Positions 27,895-35,659 of a stretch of 48,732 bases of DNA are shown here, piece after piece; the first letter of the stretch is position 1; the number at the start of each line of letters is the position of its first letter. The stretch comes from an uncultured Planctomycetaceae bacterium (GTDB taxonomy: Bacteria > Planctomycetota > Planctomycetia > Pirellulales > UBA1268), in contig CAISJI010000218.1 of NCBI GenBank assembly GCA_903885565.1, forward strand, positions 1 through 48,732. Reading direction: 5' to 3'. The position numbers were made by a program, and so were the translations under genes. The notes under the pieces were generated by a model that was not told where the DNA came from, did no database searches, and worked only from the letters and a program-made list of their open reading frames with translations.

Positions 27895-29415
27895 GTGGCG
27901 ATCTGTAGATCTGCAAACATGAAACCAACAACCGCTGAGGAATTTGCGAATCTCGCTCAGGAACTGGAGTTGGTCAGTGCGGCCCACATCAGTTCTGCGC
28001 TGGATGAGATCGGCGGGACGGGAGCGACTGTCGAGCAACTCGGGGCCCAGTTGCTGCGCCGGGAGGTGCTCACCAATTATCAGCTCGATCGGCTGCTGCG
28101 GGGCGACCGGCGGGGCTACTTTTACGGCAGCGCCAAAGTTCTCTATCAGGTGGGGGCTGGGTCTTTTGCCCGTGTCTACCGGGCGGTGAATGTCAACGAC
28201 GGTGGCATTCTGGCCGTCAAGGTGATGCGCAGCCGCTTTGCTGCCGATCCCGAGAAGTGCAAGTCCTTCCGCCGCGAAGGGGAAATGGGCCGGCTGCTCC
28301 GCCATCCCAACATCGTCGCCATCGAGGATGTTGGGCTGGAGAACAACACCAACTACATCACGATGGAGTTCGTGGAGGGGCAGACGCTGCGGGAACTGAT
28401 CCGCATCCGGGGGGCGGTGGAGGTGGGCCGCGGCATCGACCTCCTGCAGCAGTTGTCCGCCGGCTTGGAGTATGCCCATCGCCGCGGTGTCACGCACCGC
28501 GACATCAAGGCATCCAACGTGCTCGTCTCGTCGCTCGGCCGGGCCAAGCTGGCCGATTTCGGACTGGCGGGGATCGATGTCGAAACCGGCGACAAGGCGC
28601 TGGGAAAGGTCGATCACCCGCGCACGCTCGACTATGCGGCACTTGAGAAACTGGCCGGCATGAAGGACGACAGCGTCCGCAGCGATGTGTTTTTCCTGGG
28701 CGCGATGGGCTATCTCGCCCTCGCGGGCGTTTCGGCGCTGCTGGAGTCGCGCGACCGCTCGGAGCGTTCGAACCCGGCCCGGTTCACCTCCATGATCCCT
28801 CTCGCCACCCGGGCCCCACATCTCCCGCGAGACGTTGTCGATGTGATCAGCCGGATGCTCCATCTCGACCCGCAGGAACGCTGGCAGACAGTTTCTGACG
28901 TCTGCCGCGCTTTGGAACCGCTGGCTGAAAAATACCCGATGCGGGCCGGCACGCTCACGCCCTCGGCGGCAGCGGGCACCCCCGCAGCAGACGCCGCTGC
29001 GGCGCCCGATGCGACGGCCCCCCACATGCCGGCTCGAAAATCGACCGTGATGCTGGTGGAGACCACCGGTAAATCGCAGGAAACGCTCCGGGACTTCTTC
29101 GGCAAACTCGGCTACAAGGTGCTCGTTACCGAGAATCCGCAGCGGGCCCTGGCCCGTTTTTCCACGACGCCCGTCCCGGCCGACTGCCTCGTGCTCAGCG
29201 CTCACGCCCTGGGCGACTCCGCCATCGACGCATTCAACGTGCTGTCGAAGGATGTGTTTTTCTCACAGGTTCCAGCGATCTTGCTGATCGCTTCCAAGCA
29301 GCGGGAGGCAGCCTCGCGGGCCGTTGAAGACTCCCGCCGTAAGGTGCTGCAAACCCCTTTCCACGCCGCCGACATGTCAAAGTTGCTGGGCGAGTTGATC
29401 GGCCGTCCAGCCTGA
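27895..29415 (+). CDS. Ser/Thr protein kinase with C-terminal receiver-like domain
   Basis: 506 residues from GTG 27895 (GGAG four bases upstream); ATG 27919 is an alternative. Residues 10-75 are a helical N-terminal region common in planctomycete kinases. The kinase domain spans about 82-345 with glycine loop GAGSFARV (88-95), catalytic Lys109 (AVKVM), HRDIKASN (201-208) and DFG (221-223), so it should be active. A low-complexity Ala/Pro linker follows. Residues 383-500 have the beta-alpha order of a response-regulator receiver (STVMLVET, GYKVLVTENPQRAL, VPAILLIAS, QTPFHAADMSKLL). The phospho-acceptor position holds Ser435 instead of Asp, and the conserved Lys is Thr487, so this is probably a pseudo-receiver used for binding. 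No membrane helix. The gene stands alone, divergent from the secreted protein gene. Confidence 0.9.
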   Translation: MAICRSANMKPTTAEEFANLAQELELVSAAHISSALDEIGGTGATVEQLGAQLLRREVLTNYQLDRLLRGDRRGYFYGSAKVLYQVGAGSFARVYRAVNVNDGGILAVKVMRSRFAADPEKCKSFRREGEMGRLLRHPNIVAIEDVGLENNTNYITMEFVEGQTLRELIRIRGAVEVGRGIDLLQQLSAGLEYAHRRGVTHRDIKASNVLVSSLGRAKLADFGLAGIDVETGDKALGKVDHPRTLDYAALEKLAGMKDDSVRSDVFFLGAMGYLALAGVSALLESRDRSERSNPARFTSMIPLATRAPHLPRDVVDVISRMLHLDPQERWQTVSDVCRALEPLAEKYPMRAGTLTPSAAAGTPAADAAAAPDATAPHMPARKSTVMLVETTGKSQETLRDFFGKLGYKVLVTENPQRALARFSTTPVPADCLVLSAHALGDSAIDAFNVLSKDVFFSQVPAILLIASKQREAASRAVEDSRRKVLQTPFHAADMSKLLGELIGRPA

Positions 29416-29469
29416 GGGCGGGGCCGCTGCCTGCCCGCTGAGAAGCGGGTGGAAACCCGCCGGCCAAGC

Positions 29470-29551
29470 TGGGTTCAAGGCTTGTTTCAAGGCCGGGTTT
29501 CAAAGCCGGGTTTCAAGCTGGTTTCAAACTAGTTTCAAACTGGTTTCAAAA
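29470..29551 (+). repeat. GTTTCAA tandem array
   Basis: Seven imperfect units of 11-13 bases built on GGTTTCAAGCC follow one another between the kinase stop and the ATP-grasp operon. Early units end in GGC or GCC, later ones in ACT, and the last runs into an A-tract. There is no coding role. It lies in the 5' region of the ATP-grasp gene and could affect its expression or be a slippage-prone satellite. Confidence 0.75.
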
Positions 29552-29554
29552 AAG

Positions 29555-29567
29555 GGGGTCTGGCCCC
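29555..29567. repeat. Short REP-like palindrome
   Basis: GGGGTCTGGCCCC directly follows the A-tract of the tandem array. It resembles the GGGGTCAGACCCC-type palindromes found between genes in many bacteria, some linked to REP-associated transposases, but with imperfect arms. No transposase gene is in the window. Confidence 0.3.
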
Positions 29568-29747
29568 ATTCCTTCGCGGCGGGGGATGGTGTATCGTGCG
29601 AAAGTCAGCGGAGGCGTGCGGGCGGCATGGCTTCCGGTGGCTTTCCTCCCACCCTGCCGACGTCGTGCCCGTGCCCCGCTGCCTTCCAGCGGCCCCCCAC
29701 GCGGTGCCCAATCCCCAGCGGTGCCATCCCCTGGCACCGATGCCGCC

Positions 29748-31262
29748 ATGGATCTCCAGTCGTACCAAACGGATGGTTTCTGGGACGAACTGTTCGATGT
29801 CGATTTGCGCCCGCGGCCCGGTGCCGAGCAATTGGTGCGACGGTTGGCCGCCTTCTCCCATGGTGAACTCGCCGATCGACAGAAGGCTGCCGATAAGGCG
29901 CTCTTGACGATGGGGATCACCTTCAACGTGTACGGCCACGAGGCCGGTACGGAAAAGGTCTGGCCCTTCGACATCGTTCCCCGCGTCATCGATGCGGCCG
30001 AATGGGTGATGATCGAGCGGGGCCTCAAGCAGCGGATCCACGCGCTGAATCTGTTCATCGACGACATCTACAACAGCCGACGGATTGTCACCGATGGCGT
30101 TGTGCCCGACTGGCTGGTCGATTCCGGCAAGTGCTTCCGCGGCCCGTGTGCCGGGCTCACTCCCCCCCGGGGGGTCTGGTGCCACATCACCGGCACCGAT
30201 CTGGTGCGCGGGGGGGACGGGCGGATGTATGTGCTTGAAGACAATCTCCGCACCCCCTCCGGCGTCTCGTATGTTTTGGAAAACCGGGAGGTGATGAAGC
30301 GCACGTTTCCCCAGCTCTTCGAAGGGCAGCGCATCAGTCCGGTGGAAAACTATTCCGAAAAACTCCTGGCGATGCTGGAATACATCGCCCCACCGCAGGC
30401 CCGTGATCCCACCGTCGTTGTACTGACGCCAGGCATCTACAACTCTGCCTATTTCGAGCATAGTTTCCTCGCCCGTCAGATGGGCGTGGAACTGGTGCAG
30501 GGCTCCGATCTGGTGGTGGTCGACAAAACCGTCTTCATGCGCACCACGCGTGGGCTGGAACGGGTCGATGTCATCTATCGGCGGATCGACGACGACTTTC
30601 TCGATCCGCAGGCCTTCCGCAAGGATTCGGTGGTCGGCGTGCCGGGCCTGATGGAAGCCTACCGGGCCGGGAATGTGGCGCTGGTCAACGCTCCGGGCAC
30701 AGGCATCGCTGACGACAAGGCGGTCTACGCCTACGTGCCGCAGATCATCAAATACTATCTCGGCGAAGATGCAATCCTGCCCAACGTGGAAACATTCGTG
30801 TGCGGCGAGCCGGCCCAGTGCGACCACGTGCTTTCCAAGCTCGAGCAGTTTGTCGTCAAACCGGCCAATGAATCGGGCGGCTACGGTATCGTGCTTGGTC
30901 CCCGAGCCACCCGCGAGCAGTTGGAAGAGTGCCGGGCCCGCATCAAGGCCAACCCCCGCAACTACGTCGCCCAGCCGATGCTGGCGCTGTCGCGTGTGCC
31001 GACCGTGGTGGGGGATGCCCTCGAAGGCCGCCACGTCGACCTGCGCCCCTTCATCCTCTACGGCGAAGAGATTTTTGTGCTGCCTGGGGGCCTGACCAGA
31101 GTAGCGCTGGTGAAGGGTTCGCTGGTGGTGAACTCTTCGCAGGGAGGCGGCAGCAAGGACACCTGGGTCGTGCATGGTCCGTCGCGCAGCGGCGGCGCTG
31201 CATCTGCCTTTGCGGCGAGACCAGGAACGGCTCATCCTCCGGCGGCGGCCGGCAACTCCTGA
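29748..31262 (+). CDS. Circularly permuted ATP-grasp protein (DUF404/DUF407)
   Basis: About 504 residues from ATG 29748. The frame is open 54 codons further up, but that stretch is Pro/Arg-rich and without a ribosome site. Family hallmarks include [93 protein letters not shown] and LRPFILYGE. These proteins are predicted to form peptide or amide bonds using ATP. The gene is followed 10 bases later by an alpha-E gene and then a transglutaminase/DUF2126 gene, the known conserved cluster predicted by genome analysis to make and attach or remove a small peptide. The biochemical product is unknown. Confidence 0.9.
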   Translation: MDLQSYQTDGFWDELFDVDLRPRPGAEQLVRRLAAFSHGELADRQKAADKALLTMGITFNVYGHEAGTEKVWPFDIVPRVIDAAEWVMIERGLKQRIHALNLFIDDIYNSRRIVTDGVVPDWLVDSGKCFRGPCAGLTPPRGVWCHITGTDLVRGGDGRMYVLEDNLRTPSGVSYVLENREVMKRTFPQLFEGQRISPVENYSEKLLAMLEYIAPPQARDPTVVVLTPGIYNSAYFEHSFLARQMGVELVQGSDLVVVDKTVFMRTTRGLERVDVIYRRIDDDFLDPQAFRKDSVVGVPGLMEAYRAGNVALVNAPGTGIADDKAVYAYVPQIIKYYLGEDAILPNVETFVCGEPAQCDHVLSKLEQFVVKPANESGGYGIVLGPRATREQLEECRARIKANPRNYVAQPMLALSRVPTVVGDALEGRHVDLRPFILYGEEIFVLPGGLTRVALVKGSLVVNSSQGGGSKDTWVVHGPSRSGGAASAFAARPGTAHPPAAAGNS

Positions 31263-31272
31263 ATGGTGCTTC

Positions 31273-32241
31273 ATGCTCTCCCGCGTGGCCGACAGCGTCT
31301 ACTGGATGAACCGCCAAATTGAGCGGGCGGAGAATATCGCCCGGGCAACAGAAACAACGCTCGACCTGGCACTCGAAGGGACCGTCGATCACGGCCGGCT
31401 GTGGAATGCTCTGGTGTGCGCCTTTGGCGATCAGGCCGATTTCTGGACCAGGCATGGCCTAGCCGATCAATCGCGGGTTTTTGATTTTTTGGCATTTGAT
31501 CCCGAGAATCCCAACTCGATCTACCGCTGCCTGCAGGCGGCCCGGGAAAATGCCCGCACGGTGCGCGACATGATCAGCTCCCCGATGTGGGAGGAGATCA
31601 ACAAGTGCTATCTCTTCGTGCGATCGGCCTCAGCGGCCCGGGGCGGCCTGGAGAATCCCCGCGAATTTCTGGATGATGTGAAGCGGGCCAGCCAGACGAT
31701 CGCCGGTGCCACCGATGCCACGATGTCGCACGGCGAGGCTTGGCATTTCGTGCGCATGGGCCGGCTGGTGGAGCGTGCCGACAAGACCAGCCGGGTGCTC
31801 GACGTGGAGCATTTCTTCGGCCCCAAAGAAGAGGATGCCCGCGACGCCGTGCAATGGTCGGCGGTGCTGGAGAGCGCCAGCGCCCTGGAGATGTACCGCA
31901 AGCAGTATGGGGCAGTTTCGCGGCGGAACGTGGCGGAATTTCTGGTGCTCGACCGGGCCTTTCCCCGAGCCATGCACTTCTGCCTGATCAAGGCGGAGGA
32001 ATCGCTGCTGGCCGTCACTGGCGGCACCAAGGGCACCTATTCCACACCGGCCGAACAGCAGCTCGGCCGCTTGCGGGCCGCCCTCGACTACGGCCAGATC
32101 GACGAAATTCTGGGGGAGTCGGGTGGCCTGCACGGATTTATCGACACCTTCCAGGCCCGGCTCAACAACGCCAGCGACGCACTCCACACCACCTTTTTCG
32201 CCACGCGGCCGGTGGGCAAGCCGAGCGACGGCCAGCCGTAG
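31273..32241 (+). CDS. Alpha-E domain protein (DUF403)
   Basis: 322 residues, all alpha-helical in character, beginning MLSRVADSVYWMNRQIERAE, which is the classic alpha-E opening. Other family signs are VCAFGDQADFWTRHG, ENARTVRDMISSPMWEEIN, HFVRMGRLVERADKTSRVLD and FLVLDRAFPRAMHFCL. Members always travel with ATP-grasp and transglutaminase-like partners and are thought to be accessory or substrate-binding components. The start is set by conservation; no clear Shine-Dalgarno is visible, and it begins 10 bases after the ATP-grasp stop, suggesting coupling. Confidence 0.9.
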   Translation: MLSRVADSVYWMNRQIERAENIARATETTLDLALEGTVDHGRLWNALVCAFGDQADFWTRHGLADQSRVFDFLAFDPENPNSIYRCLQAARENARTVRDMISSPMWEEINKCYLFVRSASAARGGLENPREFLDDVKRASQTIAGATDATMSHGEAWHFVRMGRLVERADKTSRVLDVEHFFGPKEEDARDAVQWSAVLESASALEMYRKQYGAVSRRNVAEFLVLDRAFPRAMHFCLIKAEESLLAVTGGTKGTYSTPAEQQLGRLRAALDYGQIDEILGESGGLHGFIDTFQARLNNASDALHTTFFATRPVGKPSDGQP

Positions 32242-32337
32242 CCGGGCTTGATCATCCGGCGGCGTGCCGGGCCGATGCTCTGCCAATAGGTTTCTTCCGG
32301 GCCTCTCAACCTGCTGTGCCTACTTTGGGGTGCCACC

Positions 32338-35300
32338 ATGTCGATCCGCATCGCCCTGCATCATCGCACGACCTATTCCTTTGACCGGTCTGTGCAACTC
32401 GGGCCGCATGTGGTGCGGCTGCGCCCCGCCCCCCACTGCCGAACGCTGGTCACCAGCTATTCCCTCACCGTCGAACCGCGCGACCATTTTCTCAACTGGC
32501 AGCAGGATCCACAGGGAAACCATGTCGCCCGACTGGTGCTGCCGAAAAAGACCAAGCAGTTGGTGCTGGCGGTCGATCTGGTGGCTGATCTGGTGGCGAT
32601 CAACGCCTTCGACTTCTTTCTGGAGCCCGAAGCGGAACGCTTTCCTTTTGCTTATGACCCAAACCTTTCGGCAGAACTGGCCCCCTATCTGTCCCTGCCG
32701 CCCAGCGGCCCCTTGGTCGATGAGTTTCTGCACACCTTCAAGCACGGCATGTTGCCCGGCACGCCCGCTGCCGAGGGCCCACGCACGATCGATCTGCTGG
32801 TGGCCCTCAACCGGGCGGTGAAGGAACGCGTTGGCTATCTGATTCGCCTGGAAGCTGGCGTGCAGACGCCGGAAGAAACGCTCGCCCGCGGCACCGGCAG
32901 CTGCCGCGATTCGGCTTGGCTGCTGGTGGCGTTCCTGCGGCGCATCGGGCTGGCAGCCCGCTTCTGCTCGGGGTATCTCGTGCAACTGGCCGCCGATATT
33001 CCGCCGCTGGATGGATCGCCAGGACCGACGAGCGATTTCACCGACCTGCACGCCTGGACCGAGGTCTATCTGCCCGGAGCGGGCTGGGTGGGACTCGATC
33101 CCACCAGCGGCCTGCTGACTGCCGAGGGGCATATTCCCCTGGCGGCCACGCCCGATCCGATCAGTGCCGCCCCGGTGAGCGGGCTGGTCGATCCCTGCGA
33201 AACGTCGTTTGATGTGGTGATGCGGGTCGATCGACTGGCGGTCGCGCCGCGCACCACGAAGCCGTTTGCCCCCGAGAGCTGGGCACTCATCGACCGCCTC
33301 GGGCAGGAAGTCGATCTGGCGCTGGAGGCTGGGGATGTCCGGCTCACCTGCGGTGGCGAGCCGACCTATGTGTCGATCGACGACTTCGACGGTGACGAAT
33401 GGAACACTCTGGCGCTCGGCGCCGACAAACGCCTGCGGGCCGGGGTTCTGGCGCGGCGGCTGCTCGATTCACTCGGCTCAGGCGGCGTGCTGCTGGAGCA
33501 ACAGGGAAAATGGTATCCGGGGGAACCTCTGCCCCGCTGGGCGCTGGAGCTGGTCTGGCGAGCCGACGGCCAGCCTCTCTGGCAGCGGCCCGCGCTGCTG
33601 GCGGGGGATCAGCCCGATCCCGAAGCTATTGCCCTGTCGACGCAGACCGATATCGGCGCCGATTTCGCCGGCCGTCTGGCGCAGGCCCTCGGGCTCGAGG
33701 CCGCGATGGCGATCCCCGCCCATGAAACGCCATCAGCCGCCCCGGGGGCCGTCGAAGAGGCTCCCCGCGTGGGGCCGGCTGTGGCCCATGTACTGCCGCT
33801 GATGCGGCATCGCCGGGGAGCCGAATGCCGATGGCGCAGCAGTCGCTGGCCACTCCCCGACCACCGGGTGTTTTTAGTGCCGGGCGATTCGCCGGCGGGC
33901 CTGCGGCTGCCGATGGGAAGCCTCCCCTGGCCCACTGCATTGGAATTGCAGGCCGGCACCTCCATCGTGCGGACAGCCCTGGTGCTGCAGCAGCGCTCGG
34001 GGAGGCTCCATGTTTTCATGCCGCCGCTGCAGGATCCAGACCACGGCAGCGCCGCAGAAGCGACCGACGACTGGCTGGAATTGATCGCGGGCGTGGAACA
34101 GATCGCGGCCAGCCTTGGCATGCCGGTAGTGCTCGAGGGCTATCCGCCGCCCCACGACGCCCGGCTGGCCCGGCTGCAGGTCACTCCCGATCCGGGAGTG
34201 ATCGAAGTGAATGTGCCCCCGGCCGCCAGTTGGCCAGAACTGGTTCGCCTGCGCGAAACGGTCGATGCCGAGGCGCGACTGAGCCGGCTCGGTGCCGAAA
34301 AATTTGCCGTGGATGGCAAGCACACCGGCACCGGCGGCGGCGATCATCTGGTGCTCGGTGGGGCCACCCCGGCCGACAGTCCCTTTCTGCGGCGGCCCGA
34401 CCTGCTGGCGAGCCTGGTGGCCTATTGGAACAACCACCCGTCGCTCTCGTATCTCTTTGCCGGCACGTTCATCGGCCCCACCAGCCAGTCGCCCCGCGTC
34501 GACGAGGCCCGTCATGAAAGCCTCTACGAACTGGAGATCGCGCTGCAGGAACTGCGGGCCGCCGGCCCGGAGGTTCCCCCGTGGTTTGTCGATCGGGTGT
34601 TCCGCAACCTGCTGATCGATCTGACCGGCAACACCCACCGGGCAGAATTCTGCATCGACAAGCTCTTTTCCCCCGACACTTCCAGCGGCCAGCGGGGGCT
34701 GGTGGAACTGCGGGCCTTTGAGATGGCGCCGCATGTGCGGATCGGCCTGCTCTCGCAACTCGTTGTGCGGGCGCTGGTGGCCAGCATGTGGAAACGGCCT
34801 TGGCACGGCTCGCTGGTGCGCTGGGGAACGGCGCTGCACGACAAGTTTCTCTTGCCCCATTTCCTGATGGCCGATTTTCACGGCGTGCTCGACGATCTGG
34901 GGCGGAGTGGATTTGCCTTCCAGCGCGACTGGTTTGAGGCCCTGCGGGAGTTCCGCTTCCCGAAGCTGGGGGAGGTGGTGCACGACGGCGTGCGGCTCCA
35001 GCTGCGGGGGGCGCTCGAGCCTTGGCATGTGCTGGGAGAGCAGCCGGTCGGCGGGGCCACATCGCGGCTGGTTGACAGTTCGCTGGAGCGGGTTGAGGTG
35101 CTGGTGTCGGGGCTGGTGGAGCCGCGGCATATGGTCGCCTGCAACGGCCGGCGCGTGCCGCTGTTTCCCACCGGTGTGCCGGGGGAATATGTGGCCGGAG
35201 TGCGGTTCCGGGCCTGGCAGCCGCCCCAATGCCTCCACCCGATGATCCCCGTTCACACGCCGCTGGTGTTTGACATCGTCGATCTCTGGAGTGGCCGCAG

Positions 35301-35511
35301 CGTGGGGGGCTGCACCTGGCATGTGTCGCATCCGGGCGGGCGGTCGTATGAAACCCGGCCGGTCAACGCGTTGGAATCGGAGAGCCGGCGGGCCAGCCGG
35401 TTTTTCACCTCCGGCCACACCCCCGGCCCGCTGGCGCCGCCAGCGGAGGAGGCCAATCCGCAGTTTCCCCTCACACTCGACCTCCGCCGCCAGACGGTGC
35501 CGAAGCTGTAG
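32338..35511 (+). CDS. Transglutaminase-like protease fused to DUF2126
   Basis: 1057 residues. The N-terminus (IRIALHHRTTYSFDRSVQLG) is the bacterial transglutaminase N-domain. The catalytic domain keeps the triad Cys189 (GTGSCRDSAWLL), His238 (DLHAWTEVYL) and Asp254 (GLDPTSG). From about residue 310 the DUF2126 region begins (LTCGGEPTYVSIDD) and runs to the end (NTHRAEFCIDKLFSPD, HVSHPGGRSYETRPVN). Such enzymes are predicted to act as peptidases or amide-bond transferases. It is the third gene of the ATP-grasp/alpha-E cluster, with a 96-base gap. No signal peptide, so probably cytoplasmic. Length and layout fit the two-domain family members. Confidence 0.92.
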   Translation: MSIRIALHHRTTYSFDRSVQLGPHVVRLRPAPHCRTLVTSYSLTVEPRDHFLNWQQDPQGNHVARLVLPKKTKQLVLAVDLVADLVAINAFDFFLEPEAERFPFAYDPNLSAELAPYLSLPPSGPLVDEFLHTFKHGMLPGTPAAEGPRTIDLLVALNRAVKERVGYLIRLEAGVQTPEETLARGTGSCRDSAWLLVAFLRRIGLAARFCSGYLVQLAADIPPLDGSPGPTSDFTDLHAWTEVYLPGAGWVGLDPTSGLLTAEGHIPLAATPDPISAAPVSGLVDPCETSFDVVMRVDRLAVAPRTTKPFAPESWALIDRLGQEVDLALEAGDVRLTCGGEPTYVSIDDFDGDEWNTLALGADKRLRAGVLARRLLDSLGSGGVLLEQQGKWYPGEPLPRWALELVWRADGQPLWQRPALLAGDQPDPEAIALSTQTDIGADFAGRLAQALGLEAAMAIPAHETPSAAPGAVEEAPRVGPAVAHVLPLMRHRRGAECRWRSSRWPLPDHRVFLVPGDSPAGLRLPMGSLPWPTALELQAGTSIVRTALVLQQRSGRLHVFMPPLQDPDHGSAAEATDDWLELIAGVEQIAASLGMPVVLEGYPPPHDARLARLQVTPDPGVIEVNVPPAASWPELVRLRETVDAEARLSRLGAEKFAVDGKHTGTGGGDHLVLGGATPADSPFLRRPDLLASLVAYWNNHPSLSYLFAGTFIGPTSQSPRVDEARHESLYELEIALQELRAAGPEVPPWFVDRVFRNLLIDLTGNTHRAEFCIDKLFSPDTSSGQRGLVELRAFEMAPHVRIGLLSQLVVRALVASMWKRPWHGSLVRWGTALHDKFLLPHFLMADFHGVLDDLGRSGFAFQRDWFEALREFRFPKLGEVVHDGVRLQLRGALEPWHVLGEQPVGGATSRLVDSSLERVEVLVSGLVEPRHMVACNGRRVPLFPTGVPGEYVAGVRFRAWQPPQCLHPMIPVHTPLVFDIVDLWSGRSVGGCTWHVSHPGGRSYETRPVNALESESRRASRFFTSGHTPGPLAPPAEEANPQFPLTLDLRRQTVPKL

Positions 35512-35542
35512 CACAACACGTTCCGGTCATCCAAAAACAGAA

Positions 35543-35577
35543 GCGGCCCGGTTCGTGTTAACCGGGCCGCCCCTTTT
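35543..35577. terminator. Bidirectional rho-independent terminator
   Basis: A perfect 11-bp stem (GCGGCCCGGTT / AACCGGGCCGC) with a six-base loop is followed by a short T-run on the plus strand and by the complement of CCAAAAACAG, also T-rich, on the minus strand. It lies between the convergent transglutaminase and YTV genes. Confidence 0.85.
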
Positions 35578-35589
35578 CCCAGCGTTCTT

Positions 35590-35639
35590 CCCTCAGCCTC
35601 CGCTGTTCCCTGCGAAGGGATCAGCCGGAGGGCTGAGGG
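35590..35639. terminator. Second, nested hairpin at the YTV 3' end
   Basis: CCCTCAGCC...TCCG pairs with CCGGAGGGCTGAGGG around an inner TCCCT/AGGGA stem, giving a long hairpin directly after the YTV stop on the minus strand and before the terminator at 35543. It may stabilise the 3' end of that mRNA or help termination. Confidence 0.5.
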
Positions 35640-35659
35640 CGATCGTCATCTCCGTGGCC

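Noticed and set aside
27664-29205. Upstream extension of the secreted-protein frame to 1570 residues
   Set aside because: It is antisense to the well-supported kinase gene and precedes the signal peptide.
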